The notes beneath the pieces were generated by a model. It did no database searches, was not told the DNA's origin, and saw nothing but the letters and a program-made list of their open reading frames with translations. The position numbers and the translations under genes were made by a program. 64,000 nucleotides of DNA from the NCBI RefSeq assembly GCF_040111675.1, contig NZ_CP157794.1:4937501-5001500 (forward strand). Reading direction: 5' to 3'. Positions 48,833 to 57,703 of the stretch are shown one piece after another (position 1 is the first letter of the stretch; each line of letters begins with the position of its first letter). This DNA comes from Salinarimonas sp. (GTDB lineage: Bacteria > Pseudomonadota > Alphaproteobacteria > Rhizobiales > Beijerinckiaceae).

Positions 48833-49744
48833 TCACCCCACCCGCGCCACATGCACGTCCGAGAAGGCCGTCATCACGCGGTCTCGGCCGCCGGCCTTGG
48901 CGTCGTAGAGGGCGATGTCGGCGCGCTTGAGGAGGCCCTCGACCGTCTCTCCCTCGGACCATTCGGAAACGCCGAGGCTGGCCGTGAACTTCACCGGGCC
49001 GGTGCGTCCCTTGACACGGATCTGGGAGATCTTGCCGCGGACGAGGTTGGCGACGTCGGAGGCCTCGAGCCCCGTCCTGCCCGGGAGCGCCACCGCGAAT
49101 TCCCCGCCGCCGATGCGGCCGGCGAAGCCCTTGGCGTCGCGCGCGGCCGCGGCGAAGACCTCGGCCGCGGCGCGGATCGCCGCGTCGCCGACCTCGTGGC
49201 CGTGGCCGTCGTTGATCGTCTTGAAGTGGTCGATGTCGCCCATCACCAGCGCGAGACGGCCGGTCTGGGCATGTCGGCGGGCCGCGTCGCCGAGCCGGTG
49301 CAGGAAGGCGCCGCGGTTGAGGAGATCGGTGAGCGGGTCGATCTCGGCGAGGCGGATCAGCTCGCGCTGCAGCCCCGTGAGGCGCTGGGCCGCGCGCAGG
49401 CGCGCGTTCAGCTCCTCGGCGCAGGGGGGCTTCGAGATGAAGTCGTCGGCCCCGGAATCGAGCGCCTCGGAGAGGTTGCGGGCGTTCTTCAACGACGACA
49501 TCGCGATGATGTAGAGCGGCCGGCGATCCTCCGCGAGCAGGCGGGCCGACCAGCACAATTCGAAGCCGCCGATGGGCCGGGTCTCGAGGCTCGTGATCAA
49601 GGCGTCCACGCTCGGCGTGTCGGTGACGAAGGCCAGCGCCTCGCGGCTGTCGGTGAAGCTCGCGACGGTATGCCCCCTCGGCTCGAGCAGTCCGGCGATC
49701 ACCTTGAGGACGACCCGGCTCGTATCCACGACGACGATGTGCAT
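48833..49744 (-). CDS. receiver-GGDEF protein with degenerate receiver and GGGEF motif
   Basis: A 303-aa PleD-like protein: receiver domain (about 1-120), linker helix, GGDEF domain (about 130-300). The receiver lacks the phosphoacceptor: where the aspartate should be (position 52) is Ser in DALITSLETRP, and only one acidic residue remains in VVVDTSR. The Lys of the ISKPP motif (105) is kept. The GGDEF domain has MGDIDHFKTINDGHGHEVGD intact, but the signature reads GGGEF (212-216) rather than GGDEF or GGEEF, and no RxxD inhibitory site is at the usual place. Activity and its control are therefore doubtful. The ATG start is clear. It stands alone. Confidence 0.9.
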   Translation of the reverse strand: MHIVVVDTSRVVLKVIAGLLEPRGHTVASFTDSREALAFVTDTPSVDALITSLETRPIGGFELCWSARLLAEDRRPLYIIAMSSLKNARNLSEALDSGADDFISKPPCAEELNARLRAAQRLTGLQRELIRLAEIDPLTDLLNRGAFLHRLGDAARRHAQTGRLALVMGDIDHFKTINDGHGHEVGDAAIRAAAEVFAAAARDAKGFAGRIGGGEFAVALPGRTGLEASDVANLVRGKISQIRVKGRTGPVKFTASLGVSEWSEGETVEGLLKRADIALYDAKAGGRDRVMTAFSDVHVARVG

Positions 49745-49849
49745 GTGCGGCGGCCCCGATTCCGCATGGAAAGCGACCAGGTAGACTTAGAGGAAGCCGC
49801 TTAAGAACGCGCTAATGCCGCTTGATAGCGCACCGAAGACCATGCGCGC

Positions 49850-50572
49850 TCACGTCGCGAGCGCGATCCGCGCTTCCGCCTCGCGGTGCGCCTGCGGATC
49901 GCCGACATGCAGCCACACCCCGTCGAGGCGCAGGCCGTGGAGCCGTCCGGCCCGCGACGCCCGGTCGAAGACCGGGTTGAGCGAGAACGGCCCGTCCGGC
50001 GTATCCGCGAACAGGTCCGGGGAGACCACCGCGACGCCGGCATAGGCGAAGGGCGCGACGCGCCGCTCGCCGCGGCGCGCGAGACGCCCGTCGGCGTCCA
50101 TCTCGAAATCGCCGGGCCCGTCGAAGCCGATGGAGGTCGCCGTCGGCGCGAGGAGGAGCGCCACGTCCATGCGGGCCGGGTCGTAGAAATCGACGAGCCG
50201 GCCGATCTGGCTCGCCGGCCCCTCCAGCCAGACGGAATCGGTGTTGTGCACCAGGAACGGCCCGGGCCCGAGATGGGCCAGCGCCGCCTTGGCGCCGCCG
50301 CCGGTGTCGAGCAGCCGCTCGCGCTCGTCGGAGATCACGAGGGCCGGCGCGCCCTCGCGACGCGCGCAATGCGCCTCCACCAGGTCGGCGAGGTAATGCA
50401 CGTTCACGACCGCCTTCTCGACGCCGGCGGCGGCGAGCCGGTCGAGGGCGTGATCGATCAAGGCCTTGCCGCCCACCCGGATCAGGGGCTTGGGCGTCGT
50501 CGTGGTGAGCGGGCGCATGCGCCGGCCGTAGCCGGCGGAGAGGACCATCGCGGTGGCGGGGCGGGGCGTCAT
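49850..50572 (-). CDS. murU: nucleotidyltransferase, MurU-like (N-acetylmuramate 1-phosphate uridylyltransferase)
   Basis: A 240-aa sugar-1-phosphate nucleotidyltransferase. The N-terminal motif is MVLSAGYGRRMRPLT, followed by TPKPLIRVGGKALIDHALDR, matching MurU, which makes UDP-MurNAc from recycled MurNAc 1-phosphate and bypasses fosfomycin-sensitive MurA. NTDSVWLEG near 110 corresponds to the metal-binding loop. The start overlaps the stop of the TsaE-phosphotransferase gene (ATGA), whose second half resembles AmgK, the kinase of the same recycling route. Pathway assignment is from sequence and this pairing. Confidence 0.87.
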   Translation of the reverse strand: MTPRPATAMVLSAGYGRRMRPLTTTTPKPLIRVGGKALIDHALDRLAAAGVEKAVVNVHYLADLVEAHCARREGAPALVISDERERLLDTGGGAKAALAHLGPGPFLVHNTDSVWLEGPASQIGRLVDFYDPARMDVALLLAPTATSIGFDGPGDFEMDADGRLARRGERRVAPFAYAGVAVVSPDLFADTPDGPFSLNPVFDRASRAGRLHGLRLDGVWLHVGDPQAHREAEARIALAT

Positions 50573-52158
50573 GACGGGTCGGGGCCGGCGGGGTCGGGTT
50601 GCGCGAAGGCGGGCGCGTGCGCGGAGAACCACGCCTTCAGGCGCGCCAGCGCCGGGTGGGCGAGATTGCGGGCGAGATAGGCCTCGATCCGCGGCACGTG
50701 GGCGAGATAGGCGGGCTTGCGGTCGCGCCGCTCCAGCCGCACGAAGATGCCGAGGATCTTCGTCGCCCGCTGCGCGCCGAGCACGGCGTAGTCGCGGGCG
50801 AAGCCGGCGACGTCGAAATCCGGCTCGCGCGCCTTGCGTTCGCGCGCGTAGAGCGAGAGCAGCTTGAGCTCGAGCGCCGGCGGCACGTCGACGCGGGCGT
50901 CCTGCGCGAGCGAGACGAGGTCGTAGGCCGGATGGCCCAGCGTCGCGTCCTGGAAGTCGATCAGCCCCACCCGGGCGACGCCCTCGCGTTCGGGCAGCCA
51001 GATCAGGTTCGGCGAATGGTAGTCGCGCAGGCACCAAGTCGCCGGCGCGGCGACGACCGGCTCGAGCGCCTCCTTCCAGGCGGCGAGGAACTCGGCGCGC
51101 GCCGAGCCGGAGACCTCGTGGCCGGCATGGAAGCGGGCGTACCAGTCGATGAAGAGCTCGACCTCGATGGAGAGCGCCTGCAGGTCGTAGGGCGGGATGA
51201 CGTGCTCGATCTCGTCGGCGACGGGGAGCACCTGCGGCAGCGTCGTCGTGTGGATACGGGTGAGGAGCCGCGCGGCCTCGGCGTAGCGCTCCGGCATCGG
51301 GCCGGCCGCGTCGACCACCGGCTCGGAGCCGAGATCCTCGAGGAGGAGCAGGCCCTCGTCGAGGGCCTCGCCGTAGATCTTCGGCGCGGAAAGCCCGAGC
51401 GCCCGCAGGCCGCGATCCATGGCGACGAAGGCGTGCACGCTCTCGGCGAGCCGCGCGATGGCGCTGTAGGAGCGCCCCTGCCGGATCGGCGGGCCGTCGG
51501 GGCGGCGCGGGGAGATCATCAGGACGGCCGTCTCGCCGCCGGGCTTCGACAGCCGCTCGTAGGCGCGGGTCGAGGCGTCGCCGGTCATGGGCGTGCGGCG
51601 CGCGCCGGTCCAGCCGGCGCGCTCGAGCAGCGCCTTCAGCGCGCGCGCCCGCACCAGCCGCTCGCCGAAAGCGCCGACGCCGACGAGGATCGCCACCCGC
51701 GCCTGCGCCCCGTCGGCGGAGACCACGTCGAGGGTGATGTCGAGCCGCGAGGAGCCGAGCGCCGCCGCGGCGCGGTCCGGCCACTCCACCAGCGCGACGG
51801 CGCCGTCGATCGCCTCGTCCCAGCCCATCTCGATCAGCTCGTCCGAGGAGCCGAGGCGATAGAAGTCGGCGTGGACCACGGGCGCCTTCGGCGTCTCGTA
51901 GGTCTGCATCAGGGTGAAGGTCGGGCTCGGCACCTCGAGCGCGGGATCGCCGGCGAGCGCGCGGACGATGGCGCGGGCGAGCGTCGTCTTGCCCGCGCCG
52001 AGCCCGCCCGAGAGCGTGACGAGATCGCCGGGCTTGAGCTCGTCGGCGATGAAGCGCGCCATGTCGCGCGTCGCCTGCTCGTCCTCGAGCAGCATCTCCC
52101 AGACGGGTAGCCGCGGGTCGGGTCCCGGGGGGAGCCCCATCAGGCCGGTGTCGGGCAT
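50569..52158 (-). CDS. TsaE-phosphotransferase fusion (t6A ATPase + AmgK-like sugar kinase)
   Basis: A 529-aa two-domain protein. Residues about 15-160 are TsaE, the ATPase of tRNA t6A synthesis: Walker A SGGLGAGKTTLARAI, EVPSPTFTLMQTYE, and HADFYRLGSSDEL. Residues about 185-520 are an aminoglycoside-phosphotransferase-fold kinase: ATWCLRDYHSPNLIWL (catalytic Asp and Asn) and VGLIDFQDATLGHPAYDL (metal Asp). The neighbour murU makes an AmgK-type anomeric MurNAc/GlcNAc kinase more likely than drug resistance. The ATG at 52158 has GAGG nearby; an ATG at 52200 overlapping the kinase stop is possible. This fusion is known in Rhizobiales. Confidence 0.9.
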   Translation of the reverse strand: MPDTGLMGLPPGPDPRLPVWEMLLEDEQATRDMARFIADELKPGDLVTLSGGLGAGKTTLARAIVRALAGDPALEVPSPTFTLMQTYETPKAPVVHADFYRLGSSDELIEMGWDEAIDGAVALVEWPDRAAAALGSSRLDITLDVVSADGAQARVAILVGVGAFGERLVRARALKALLERAGWTGARRTPMTGDASTRAYERLSKPGGETAVLMISPRRPDGPPIRQGRSYSAIARLAESVHAFVAMDRGLRALGLSAPKIYGEALDEGLLLLEDLGSEPVVDAAGPMPERYAEAARLLTRIHTTTLPQVLPVADEIEHVIPPYDLQALSIEVELFIDWYARFHAGHEVSGSARAEFLAAWKEALEPVVAAPATWCLRDYHSPNLIWLPEREGVARVGLIDFQDATLGHPAYDLVSLAQDARVDVPPALELKLLSLYARERKAREPDFDVAGFARDYAVLGAQRATKILGIFVRLERRDRKPAYLAHVPRIEAYLARNLAHPALARLKAWFSAHAPAFAQPDPAGPDPS

Positions 52159-52196
52159 CGTGTCCTCGTTCGAGCGCGCCCCGCGCGCGAGCGCCG

Positions 52197-54713
52197 TCAT
52201 TCCGCGGCGAGGCGCTGCGGGCCGTCCGCGGGAAAGACGCAGGTCACCGTCGTTCCCGATCCGGGCCGCGACGTCAAGGACACGCGTCCCCCGTGCAGCT
52301 CGACGAAGGAGCGCACGATGGACAGCCCGAGGCCGACGCCGCGATGGCGGGTCCCGAGCGTGTGGCTCTCGAATCGGTCGAAGACCCGCTCGACCACCTC
52401 CGGCGGGATGCCGCGCCCCTCGTCCGAGACCTCGAACACCACCTCGCCGGGGCGCTTGCGCGCGGCGAGCCGCACGGTCTGGCCCGTCTCGGAGAAGCCC
52501 ACCGCATTGGACAGGAGGTTGAACAGCACCTGCCGCACGCGCTTGCCGTCGGCGACGAAGGAGCCGATGTCGTCCGGCGCGTCGACGTCGAGGACGAGCT
52601 TCTGCTCGGCGATGCGGTCGTCGAGCCCGCGCACCGCGGCCTCGATGGTCTCGCGGATGTCGACCGCCCCGGGCGAGATCTCGAGCGAGCCCGTGTCGAT
52701 GGAGGCGAGGTCGAGAATGTCGTTGATGATGGCGAGCAGCGCACCCGAGGAGCGCATGATCAGCCCGGCATATTCGCGCTGGCGCTCGTTGAGGCCGCCC
52801 ACCGTCTCGTCGCCGAGGAGCTGGGCGAAGCCGATGATCGTCGTGAGCGGCGAGCGCAGCTCGTAGGAGACGTGGTGGACGAAGTCCTCGCGCAGGCGCG
52901 CGGCGACCTCGAGGGCCTCGTTCTTCTCGATGAGCGCCCGCTCGACGTTGACGCTCGCCGTGACGTCGACGAAGGCGATCAGCGTCGCGCCGTCCGGCAG
53001 CGGCTGGACGGCGCAGTCGAGGTGCAGGCCGTCGCGGCGCGCGAGCCGCAGCGCGAGCTCGGTGCGCGCCTCGGCGTCGCCGGCGATCGCCCCGCGGATG
53101 CGCGACCAGGCTTCGTCGTCGGGCGCGAGCGCGCGGCAGGTCTGGACGACGCTCTCCAGATGCGGCTCGTCGCCGGCCTCGGGCTCGGGCAGGCGCCAGA
53201 GCGCGCGGAAGGCGCGGTTGGCGAGCTTGAGCCGGCCGTCGGAGCCGAAGACGGCGACGCCCTCCTCCAGCGCGTCGAGCGTCTCGCCCTGAACGCGCAT
53301 GAGGGCGTTGTATCGGCTCTCGAGCGAGATGTGCTCGGAGACGTCGTCGAACAGATAGGTCAGCCCGCCCTGCGGGTTGGGGTTGGCGACGACGTGGAGG
53401 GTGCGCCGGTCGGGCAGGTGCCACCAGGTCTCCTGAGGCTCGATGGCGCGGTAGCTCGCGAGCACGTCCGCCTTCCAGCGCCGCCAGTCCGCCTGCTCGG
53501 GCAGGCGGCGCTCGGCGCGCAGCCGATCGAGGATCTCGCCCTCCGAGGGGCCGCTCTCCAGGAAGGCGCGGTCGAGGCCCCAGAGCGCGCGATAGGCGGA
53601 ATTGTGGAAGACGAGCTTCTGGCGCGCGTCGAAGATGGCGACCGCGTTCGGCAGGTGGTCGAGGGTGCGCACGTGCGCCTGCATCTGGCGCTGGAGGTCG
53701 CTCTTCACCTCCTCGAGCTCGGTGACGTCCACCGCGATGCCGACGAAGCCGCCGGGCGAGGGCGTCTCGGCCACGTCCAGCGTGCGGCGCGCGCCGGCGA
53801 CGATGGCGGTCGCGCGACTGGCGAACGGCGTGCGCGCCGCGCGCGCCTGCGCGGCCTCGTCGCGCTCGGCGCGATCGAGCAGCTCCAGCCCGCGGGCGCG
53901 GGCGTCGTCGAGGTCCTGCGCCTCCACGGCGGCGAGCCAGGCGGGGTTGGCCCAGGCGATGCGGCCGTCGCCGTCGCGCAGCCAGACCGGCTGGGTCATG
54001 CCTTCGAGCAGCGCGCGCAGGTTCCGCAGGTCGTCGTTCTGGCGCACCAGCGTCTCGCGGGCGCGCAGGAGCTCGAGCCTATCGCCGGTGACGTCGCGCA
54101 GGCGCAGGATCGCCTGGCCGCCGAGCGCGCGGCCCTGCGCGTCGACGAACCGGTCGCGCTGCGTGCGCAGCGTCATCCGGAAGGCCTCGCCCCGCTCGCG
54201 CAGGCGGGCCAGCGCGTTGTCGAGGGCGCCGGCGTCGGCGGGGCCGAGCCAGGAGCCGAAGGCGAGGAGCCGCCGGCCGGCGGCGGCGGCGCCGAGCGCG
54301 TTCGGGTCGCCGTCGACGCGCGGCTCGGCGTCGCGACCGTCCCAGGAGACGACGATCTGGCTCTCGGCCCCGATCACGGTCTCGGCCCGGTCGGCGGCGG
54401 CGCGCAGGTCGGCGAGCTCGGCGCGCAGGCCGGCTTCGCGCGCGGTCCAGCGGCGCTGCTCGACCCGGTGGAACAGGGCCGTGGTCAGCGCGAAGATCAG
54501 GGAGCCGGCGACGAAGGCGAAGCTGATGGCGTTCTGCGGGTCGAGCCGGGCCGCGAGGCCGCCGAGGTCGAGGGCGGCCGCGGGCGTGGCCAGGAACGGG
54601 CTCGCCAGCGCGCCGGCGAGGGCGGTGGTCGCGAGCGCCGCGCGTCGCGCCGGGGCGCCGCCGCGCGCGCGCTCTCGCCCGTTATGCCCGTGACCCTCGT
54701 CCATCCGCCGCAT
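52197..54713 (-). CDS. PAS-domain sensor histidine kinase
   Basis: An 838-aa membrane-associated kinase. Hydrophobic segments near residues 27-48 (ATTALAGALASPFLATPAAA) and 63-85 (AISFAFVAGSLIFALTTALF), then several PAS units (about 130-570). The phosphoacceptor His is in VHHVSYELRSPLTTIIGF near 620; the ATPase domain has LFNLLSNAVGFSE (N box), VSDEGRGIPPEV (G1) and RGVGLGLSIVRSF (G2), all intact. No response regulator is adjacent, so it is an orphan in this window. It stops 38 bases before the TsaE fusion gene on the same strand. Similar kinases near tsaE are common in Rhizobiales; the signal is unknown. Confidence 0.92.
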   Translation of the reverse strand: MRRMDEGHGHNGRERARGGAPARRAALATTALAGALASPFLATPAAALDLGGLAARLDPQNAISFAFVAGSLIFALTTALFHRVEQRRWTAREAGLRAELADLRAAADRAETVIGAESQIVVSWDGRDAEPRVDGDPNALGAAAAGRRLLAFGSWLGPADAGALDNALARLRERGEAFRMTLRTQRDRFVDAQGRALGGQAILRLRDVTGDRLELLRARETLVRQNDDLRNLRALLEGMTQPVWLRDGDGRIAWANPAWLAAVEAQDLDDARARGLELLDRAERDEAAQARAARTPFASRATAIVAGARRTLDVAETPSPGGFVGIAVDVTELEEVKSDLQRQMQAHVRTLDHLPNAVAIFDARQKLVFHNSAYRALWGLDRAFLESGPSEGEILDRLRAERRLPEQADWRRWKADVLASYRAIEPQETWWHLPDRRTLHVVANPNPQGGLTYLFDDVSEHISLESRYNALMRVQGETLDALEEGVAVFGSDGRLKLANRAFRALWRLPEPEAGDEPHLESVVQTCRALAPDDEAWSRIRGAIAGDAEARTELALRLARRDGLHLDCAVQPLPDGATLIAFVDVTASVNVERALIEKNEALEVAARLREDFVHHVSYELRSPLTTIIGFAQLLGDETVGGLNERQREYAGLIMRSSGALLAIINDILDLASIDTGSLEISPGAVDIRETIEAAVRGLDDRIAEQKLVLDVDAPDDIGSFVADGKRVRQVLFNLLSNAVGFSETGQTVRLAARKRPGEVVFEVSDEGRGIPPEVVERVFDRFESHTLGTRHRGVGLGLSIVRSFVELHGGRVSLTSRPGSGTTVTCVFPADGPQRLAAE

Positions 54714-54964
54714 CGCCCCCGTCCGTCCACGCGCGCGCCCTCCCGGAAAGCCGGGCGATCGGGGCGACGCTGCACGATTCGCACGCAGTTTAACCGTCCC
54801 TCGACTCCGCCAGGAAGAGGGTTAAGAGCGGATTAAGCCGACTGTCGCCGGAAGGACTCACGCGGTAGGACGCAGCTGCCGCAACCGCACGCACCGCCGG
54901 CGCGCCTCGCATCGGCCACAAAGCCGGCCAGGATGTCGCAGCGTCTCGTCGAGAAAGGCCCGTC

Positions 54965-55699
54965 ATGCGCTTCATCACCCTCCCCGCCCTCGCCGCTCTC
55001 GTGGCGGCGTCCCTCGCCCTCGCGCCGCTCGCGGGTCCGGCTCGCGCGCAGGACGCGACCGCGCCCGGGCGCATCGCCGTGACCGGGATGGGCGAGGTCG
55101 AGCGCGCGCCGGACTTCGCGCGCGTCTTCGTCTCGGTGACGAACCGGGGCGAGACCGTCGCCGCGGTGGTCGAGGCCAATCGCGTCGCCACCGAGGAGGC
55201 GCTCGCCGCCATCGAAGCCCGCGGCGTGGCGCGCGAGGACGTGCTCACCGCCAATTTCCAGGTCTACGAGACCCCGCAGGAATTCGATCGCGACGGCGAG
55301 CCCCGCGCCGTGCCGCCCTACACGGCGACGCACCAGCTGCAGATCGTGCTGCGCGAGATCGACGCCGTGGGCGCGTTCGCCGGCGAGATCCTGGCGCTCG
55401 ACGCCATGACCTTTCAGTCGATCGCCTGGGGGCTCGAGCGCTCGGAAGAGGCGGAGGAGGAGGCCATGCGCCGCGCCGTCGCCGACGCGCGGCGGCAGGC
55501 GGAGGTCCTGGCGGACGCCGCCGGCGTGCCGCTCGGCGCGATCCGCCGCATCGGCGACGGCTCCGTGGACGGCGGGCCGCGGCCGGAGATGGACCGCATG
55601 ATGATGCGCGCCGCCGCGGCCCCGGCCGTGCCGATCGTGCCGCCCGCTCAGCTGACCTTCACCGCGCGGGTCGGGATGGAGTGGACGATCGGCGAGTGA
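54965..55699 (+). CDS. SIMPL domain-containing (DUF541) periplasmic protein
   Basis: A 244-aa exported protein. Signal peptide at about residues 1-28 (LPALAALVAASLALAPLAG, cleaved near ARAQ). The SIMPL/DUF541 domain follows (RIAVTGMGEVERAPDFARVF, then GVAREDVLTANFQVYE), ending with FTARVGMEWTIGE. Bacterial members include the oxidative-stress protein BP26 and E. coli YggE; molecular function is unclear. ATG start; divergent from the sensor kinase across 251 bases. It ends 15 bases from convergent purH. Confidence 0.88.
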   Translation: MRFITLPALAALVAASLALAPLAGPARAQDATAPGRIAVTGMGEVERAPDFARVFVSVTNRGETVAAVVEANRVATEEALAAIEARGVAREDVLTANFQVYETPQEFDRDGEPRAVPPYTATHQLQIVLREIDAVGAFAGEILALDAMTFQSIAWGLERSEEAEEEAMRRAVADARRQAEVLADAAGVPLGAIRRIGDGSVDGGPRPEMDRMMMRAAAAPAVPIVPPAQLTFTARVGMEWTIGE

Positions 55700-55714
55700 G
55701 GCGCGGGACGCCCC

Positions 55715-57307
55715 TCAATGGCGGAAGTGGCGGGTGCCCGTGAACACCATGGCGAGCCCCGCCTCGTCGGCCGCGGCGATCACGTCGGGGTCGCGCACGG
55801 AGCCGCCGGGCTGGATCACGGCGGTGGCGCCCGCCTCGGCCGCCGCGAGGAGCCCGTCCGGGAAGGGGAAGAAGGCGTCGGAGGCGACGACCGAGCCCTT
55901 GGCGAGGCTCTCCGGGATGTTCAGCGCGCGGGCCGCCTCCGCCGCCTTCCAGGCCGCGATGCGCGAGCTGTCGACCCGGCTCATCTGCCCGGCGCCCACG
56001 CCCACCGTCGCGCCGTCGCGGGCGTAGACGATGGCGTTCGACTTGACGTGCTTGGCCACCCGGAAGGCGAAGGCGAGGTCCGCCATCTCCCGCGCCGTCG
56101 GCTGGCGCCTGGTGACGACGTTCAGGGTCATGTCGGCGACGACGGCGTCGTCGCGCTCCTGCACCAGGAGCCCGCCGGCGACGGTGCGCACGCAGAGCCC
56201 CTTGGCCCGCGGGTCGGGCAGGCCGCCGGCGAGGAGGAGCCGCAGGTTCTTCTTCGCGCCGACGATCTCGATCGCCTCCGGCGTGGCGTCGGGCGCGATG
56301 ATCACCTCGGTGAAGACCTCCACGATCCTCGCCGCCGCCTCGGCGTCGAGCGTGCGGTTCGTCGCGACGATGCCGCCGAAGGCCGAGACCGGGTCGCAGG
56401 CGAGCGCCCGGGCGTAGGCGTCCGCCAGGGTCGCGCCGGTGGCGACGCCGCACGGATTGGCGTGCTTGACGATGACCACCGCCGCGCTTTCGGCCGGGTC
56501 GAATTCGCCGACGCATTCGTAGGCGGCGTCGGTGTCGTTGATGTTGTTGTAGGACAGCGTCTTGCCCTGCACCTGCCGCGCCGTGGCGACGCCGGGGCGG
56601 TCCTCGCCGGTGCGGTAGAAGGCCGCCTTCTGGTGCGGGTTCTCGCCGTAGCGCATGGCCTGGGCGAGGGTCCCGCCGAGGGCGCGATAGGTCGGCGCCT
56701 CGACCTCGAGCGCGTCCGCGAGCCAGTTCGAGATCGCCGCGTCGTAGGCGGCCGTGCGGGCGTAGGCCTTCTGGGCCAGGCGCTTGCGCAGGGTGTAGGT
56801 GGTGGCGCCCTCGTGCTCGGAAAGCTCGGCCAGGATCGCCTCGTAATCGGCCGGGTCGACCACCACCGCGACGCTCTCGTGGTTCTTGGCGCCGGCGCGG
56901 ATCATGGCCGGGCCGCCGATGTCGATGTTCTCGACGAGCGCCGCGTAATCGCCGCCCGCGGCGAGCGTCGCCTCGAACGGGTAGAGATTGACGACGAGGA
57001 GATCGATCTCGACGATCCCGTGCGCCAGCATCGCCGCCTGATGCTCCGGATTGTCGCGCAGGCCGAGCAGGCCGCCGTGCACCTTCGGATGCAGCGTCTT
57101 GACGCGCCCGTCCATCATCTCCGGAAAGCCGGTGAGGTCGGACACTTCCTGGACAGTGAGCCCCGCCTCCGCGAGCGCGCGATGCGTGCCCCCGGTGGAG
57201 ACCAGCGCCACCCCGCGCTCGGCGAGGGCGCGGGCGAAGTCGACGACGCCGGTCTTGTCGGAAACGGAGATCAGCGCGCGCGTGACGCGCTCCTTGCGAG
57301 TGGGCAT
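55715..57307 (-). CDS. purH: bifunctional AICAR formyltransferase/IMP cyclohydrolase
   Basis: Catalyses the last two steps of IMP synthesis. It has 530 aa, the usual length. The IMP cyclohydrolase domain (about 1-150) opens ALISVSDKTGVVDFARAL and has STGGTHRALAEAG and DGRVKTLHPKVHGGLL. The formyltransferase domain carries KHANPCGVATGATLADAYA (His and Asn active region) and SNAIVYARDGATVGVGAGQMSR. The ATG giving MPTRKERV fits homologues; the frame is open 48 bases further up. A G-rich 21-base tandem repeat lies 54 bases upstream. Confidence 0.96.
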   Translation of the reverse strand: MPTRKERVTRALISVSDKTGVVDFARALAERGVALVSTGGTHRALAEAGLTVQEVSDLTGFPEMMDGRVKTLHPKVHGGLLGLRDNPEHQAAMLAHGIVEIDLLVVNLYPFEATLAAGGDYAALVENIDIGGPAMIRAGAKNHESVAVVVDPADYEAILAELSEHEGATTYTLRKRLAQKAYARTAAYDAAISNWLADALEVEAPTYRALGGTLAQAMRYGENPHQKAAFYRTGEDRPGVATARQVQGKTLSYNNINDTDAAYECVGEFDPAESAAVVIVKHANPCGVATGATLADAYARALACDPVSAFGGIVATNRTLDAEAAARIVEVFTEVIIAPDATPEAIEIVGAKKNLRLLLAGGLPDPRAKGLCVRTVAGGLLVQERDDAVVADMTLNVVTRRQPTAREMADLAFAFRVAKHVKSNAIVYARDGATVGVGAGQMSRVDSSRIAAWKAAEAARALNIPESLAKGSVVASDAFFPFPDGLLAAAEAGATAVIQPGGSVRDPDVIAAADEAGLAMVFTGTRHFRH

Positions 57308-57360
57308 GACGGACGGGTCCCGCGGGGTGTGAAGCGATCCGCGGGCGGTTAGCATGTTTG

Positions 57361-57402
57361 AGGGGCGGGGGGAACCGGGGGAGGGGCGGGGGGAACCGGG
57401 GG
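57361..57402 (+). repeat. G-rich 21-base tandem repeat upstream of purH
   Basis: AGGGGCGGGGGGAACCGGGGG occurs twice in tandem (57361-57381, 57382-57402), followed by a partial third unit (AGAGGCGG). The plus strand has eight or more G-runs of four to six, so G-quadruplex folding is possible. It lies in the purH upstream region, where the G-rich strand is the template strand for purH. Confidence 0.8.
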
Positions 57403-57487
57403 AGAGGCGGCCTTACCGGGGGCGCGCAGCTGGCGCTGGTGCACCTCATGCACTATACTCCAGCAGCAAGGGGGCCCGAGACGATCG

Positions 57488-57703
57488 ATGCCGACCATCG
57501 GAGGCGCCTCCGCACTTTCACGTGCTGAGCGCCGAGAGCAGCGCGAAGATCCGGATCGACACGCTGGAAGTCCTGGCCGGGCGCATGAAGCGGACCGAGC
57601 ACGCGCGGGTCATCGCGTGGGCCTCGCGAACCGGGCCCTGCTCGCGCAGACGTGGAGAGAGCTGAATGAGCGCGACCGACGCCGACATGATCGAGGTCGG
57701 TGA
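57488..57703 (+). pseudogene. broken DUF4160 gene
   Basis: Pieces of a DUF4160 protein appear in two reading frames. The ATG at 57488 gives MPTI, the usual opening. PPHFHVLSAESSAKIRID and the following LEVLAGRMKRTEHARVIAW lie in a second frame from about 57507. The expected ending, ANRALLAQTWRELNE, is back in the first frame. So part of the N-terminal half is missing and there are at least two frame changes. A TATACT at 57454-57459 may be the old -10. The intact neighbour at 57666 (DUF2442) is the partner usually found with DUF4160. Sequencing errors could explain one shift, less easily both. Confidence 0.65.

Noticed and set aside
50569..51600. Aminoglycoside-resistance gene
   Set aside because: The phosphotransferase fold is fused to TsaE and coupled to murU, which favours an AmgK-type sugar kinase.
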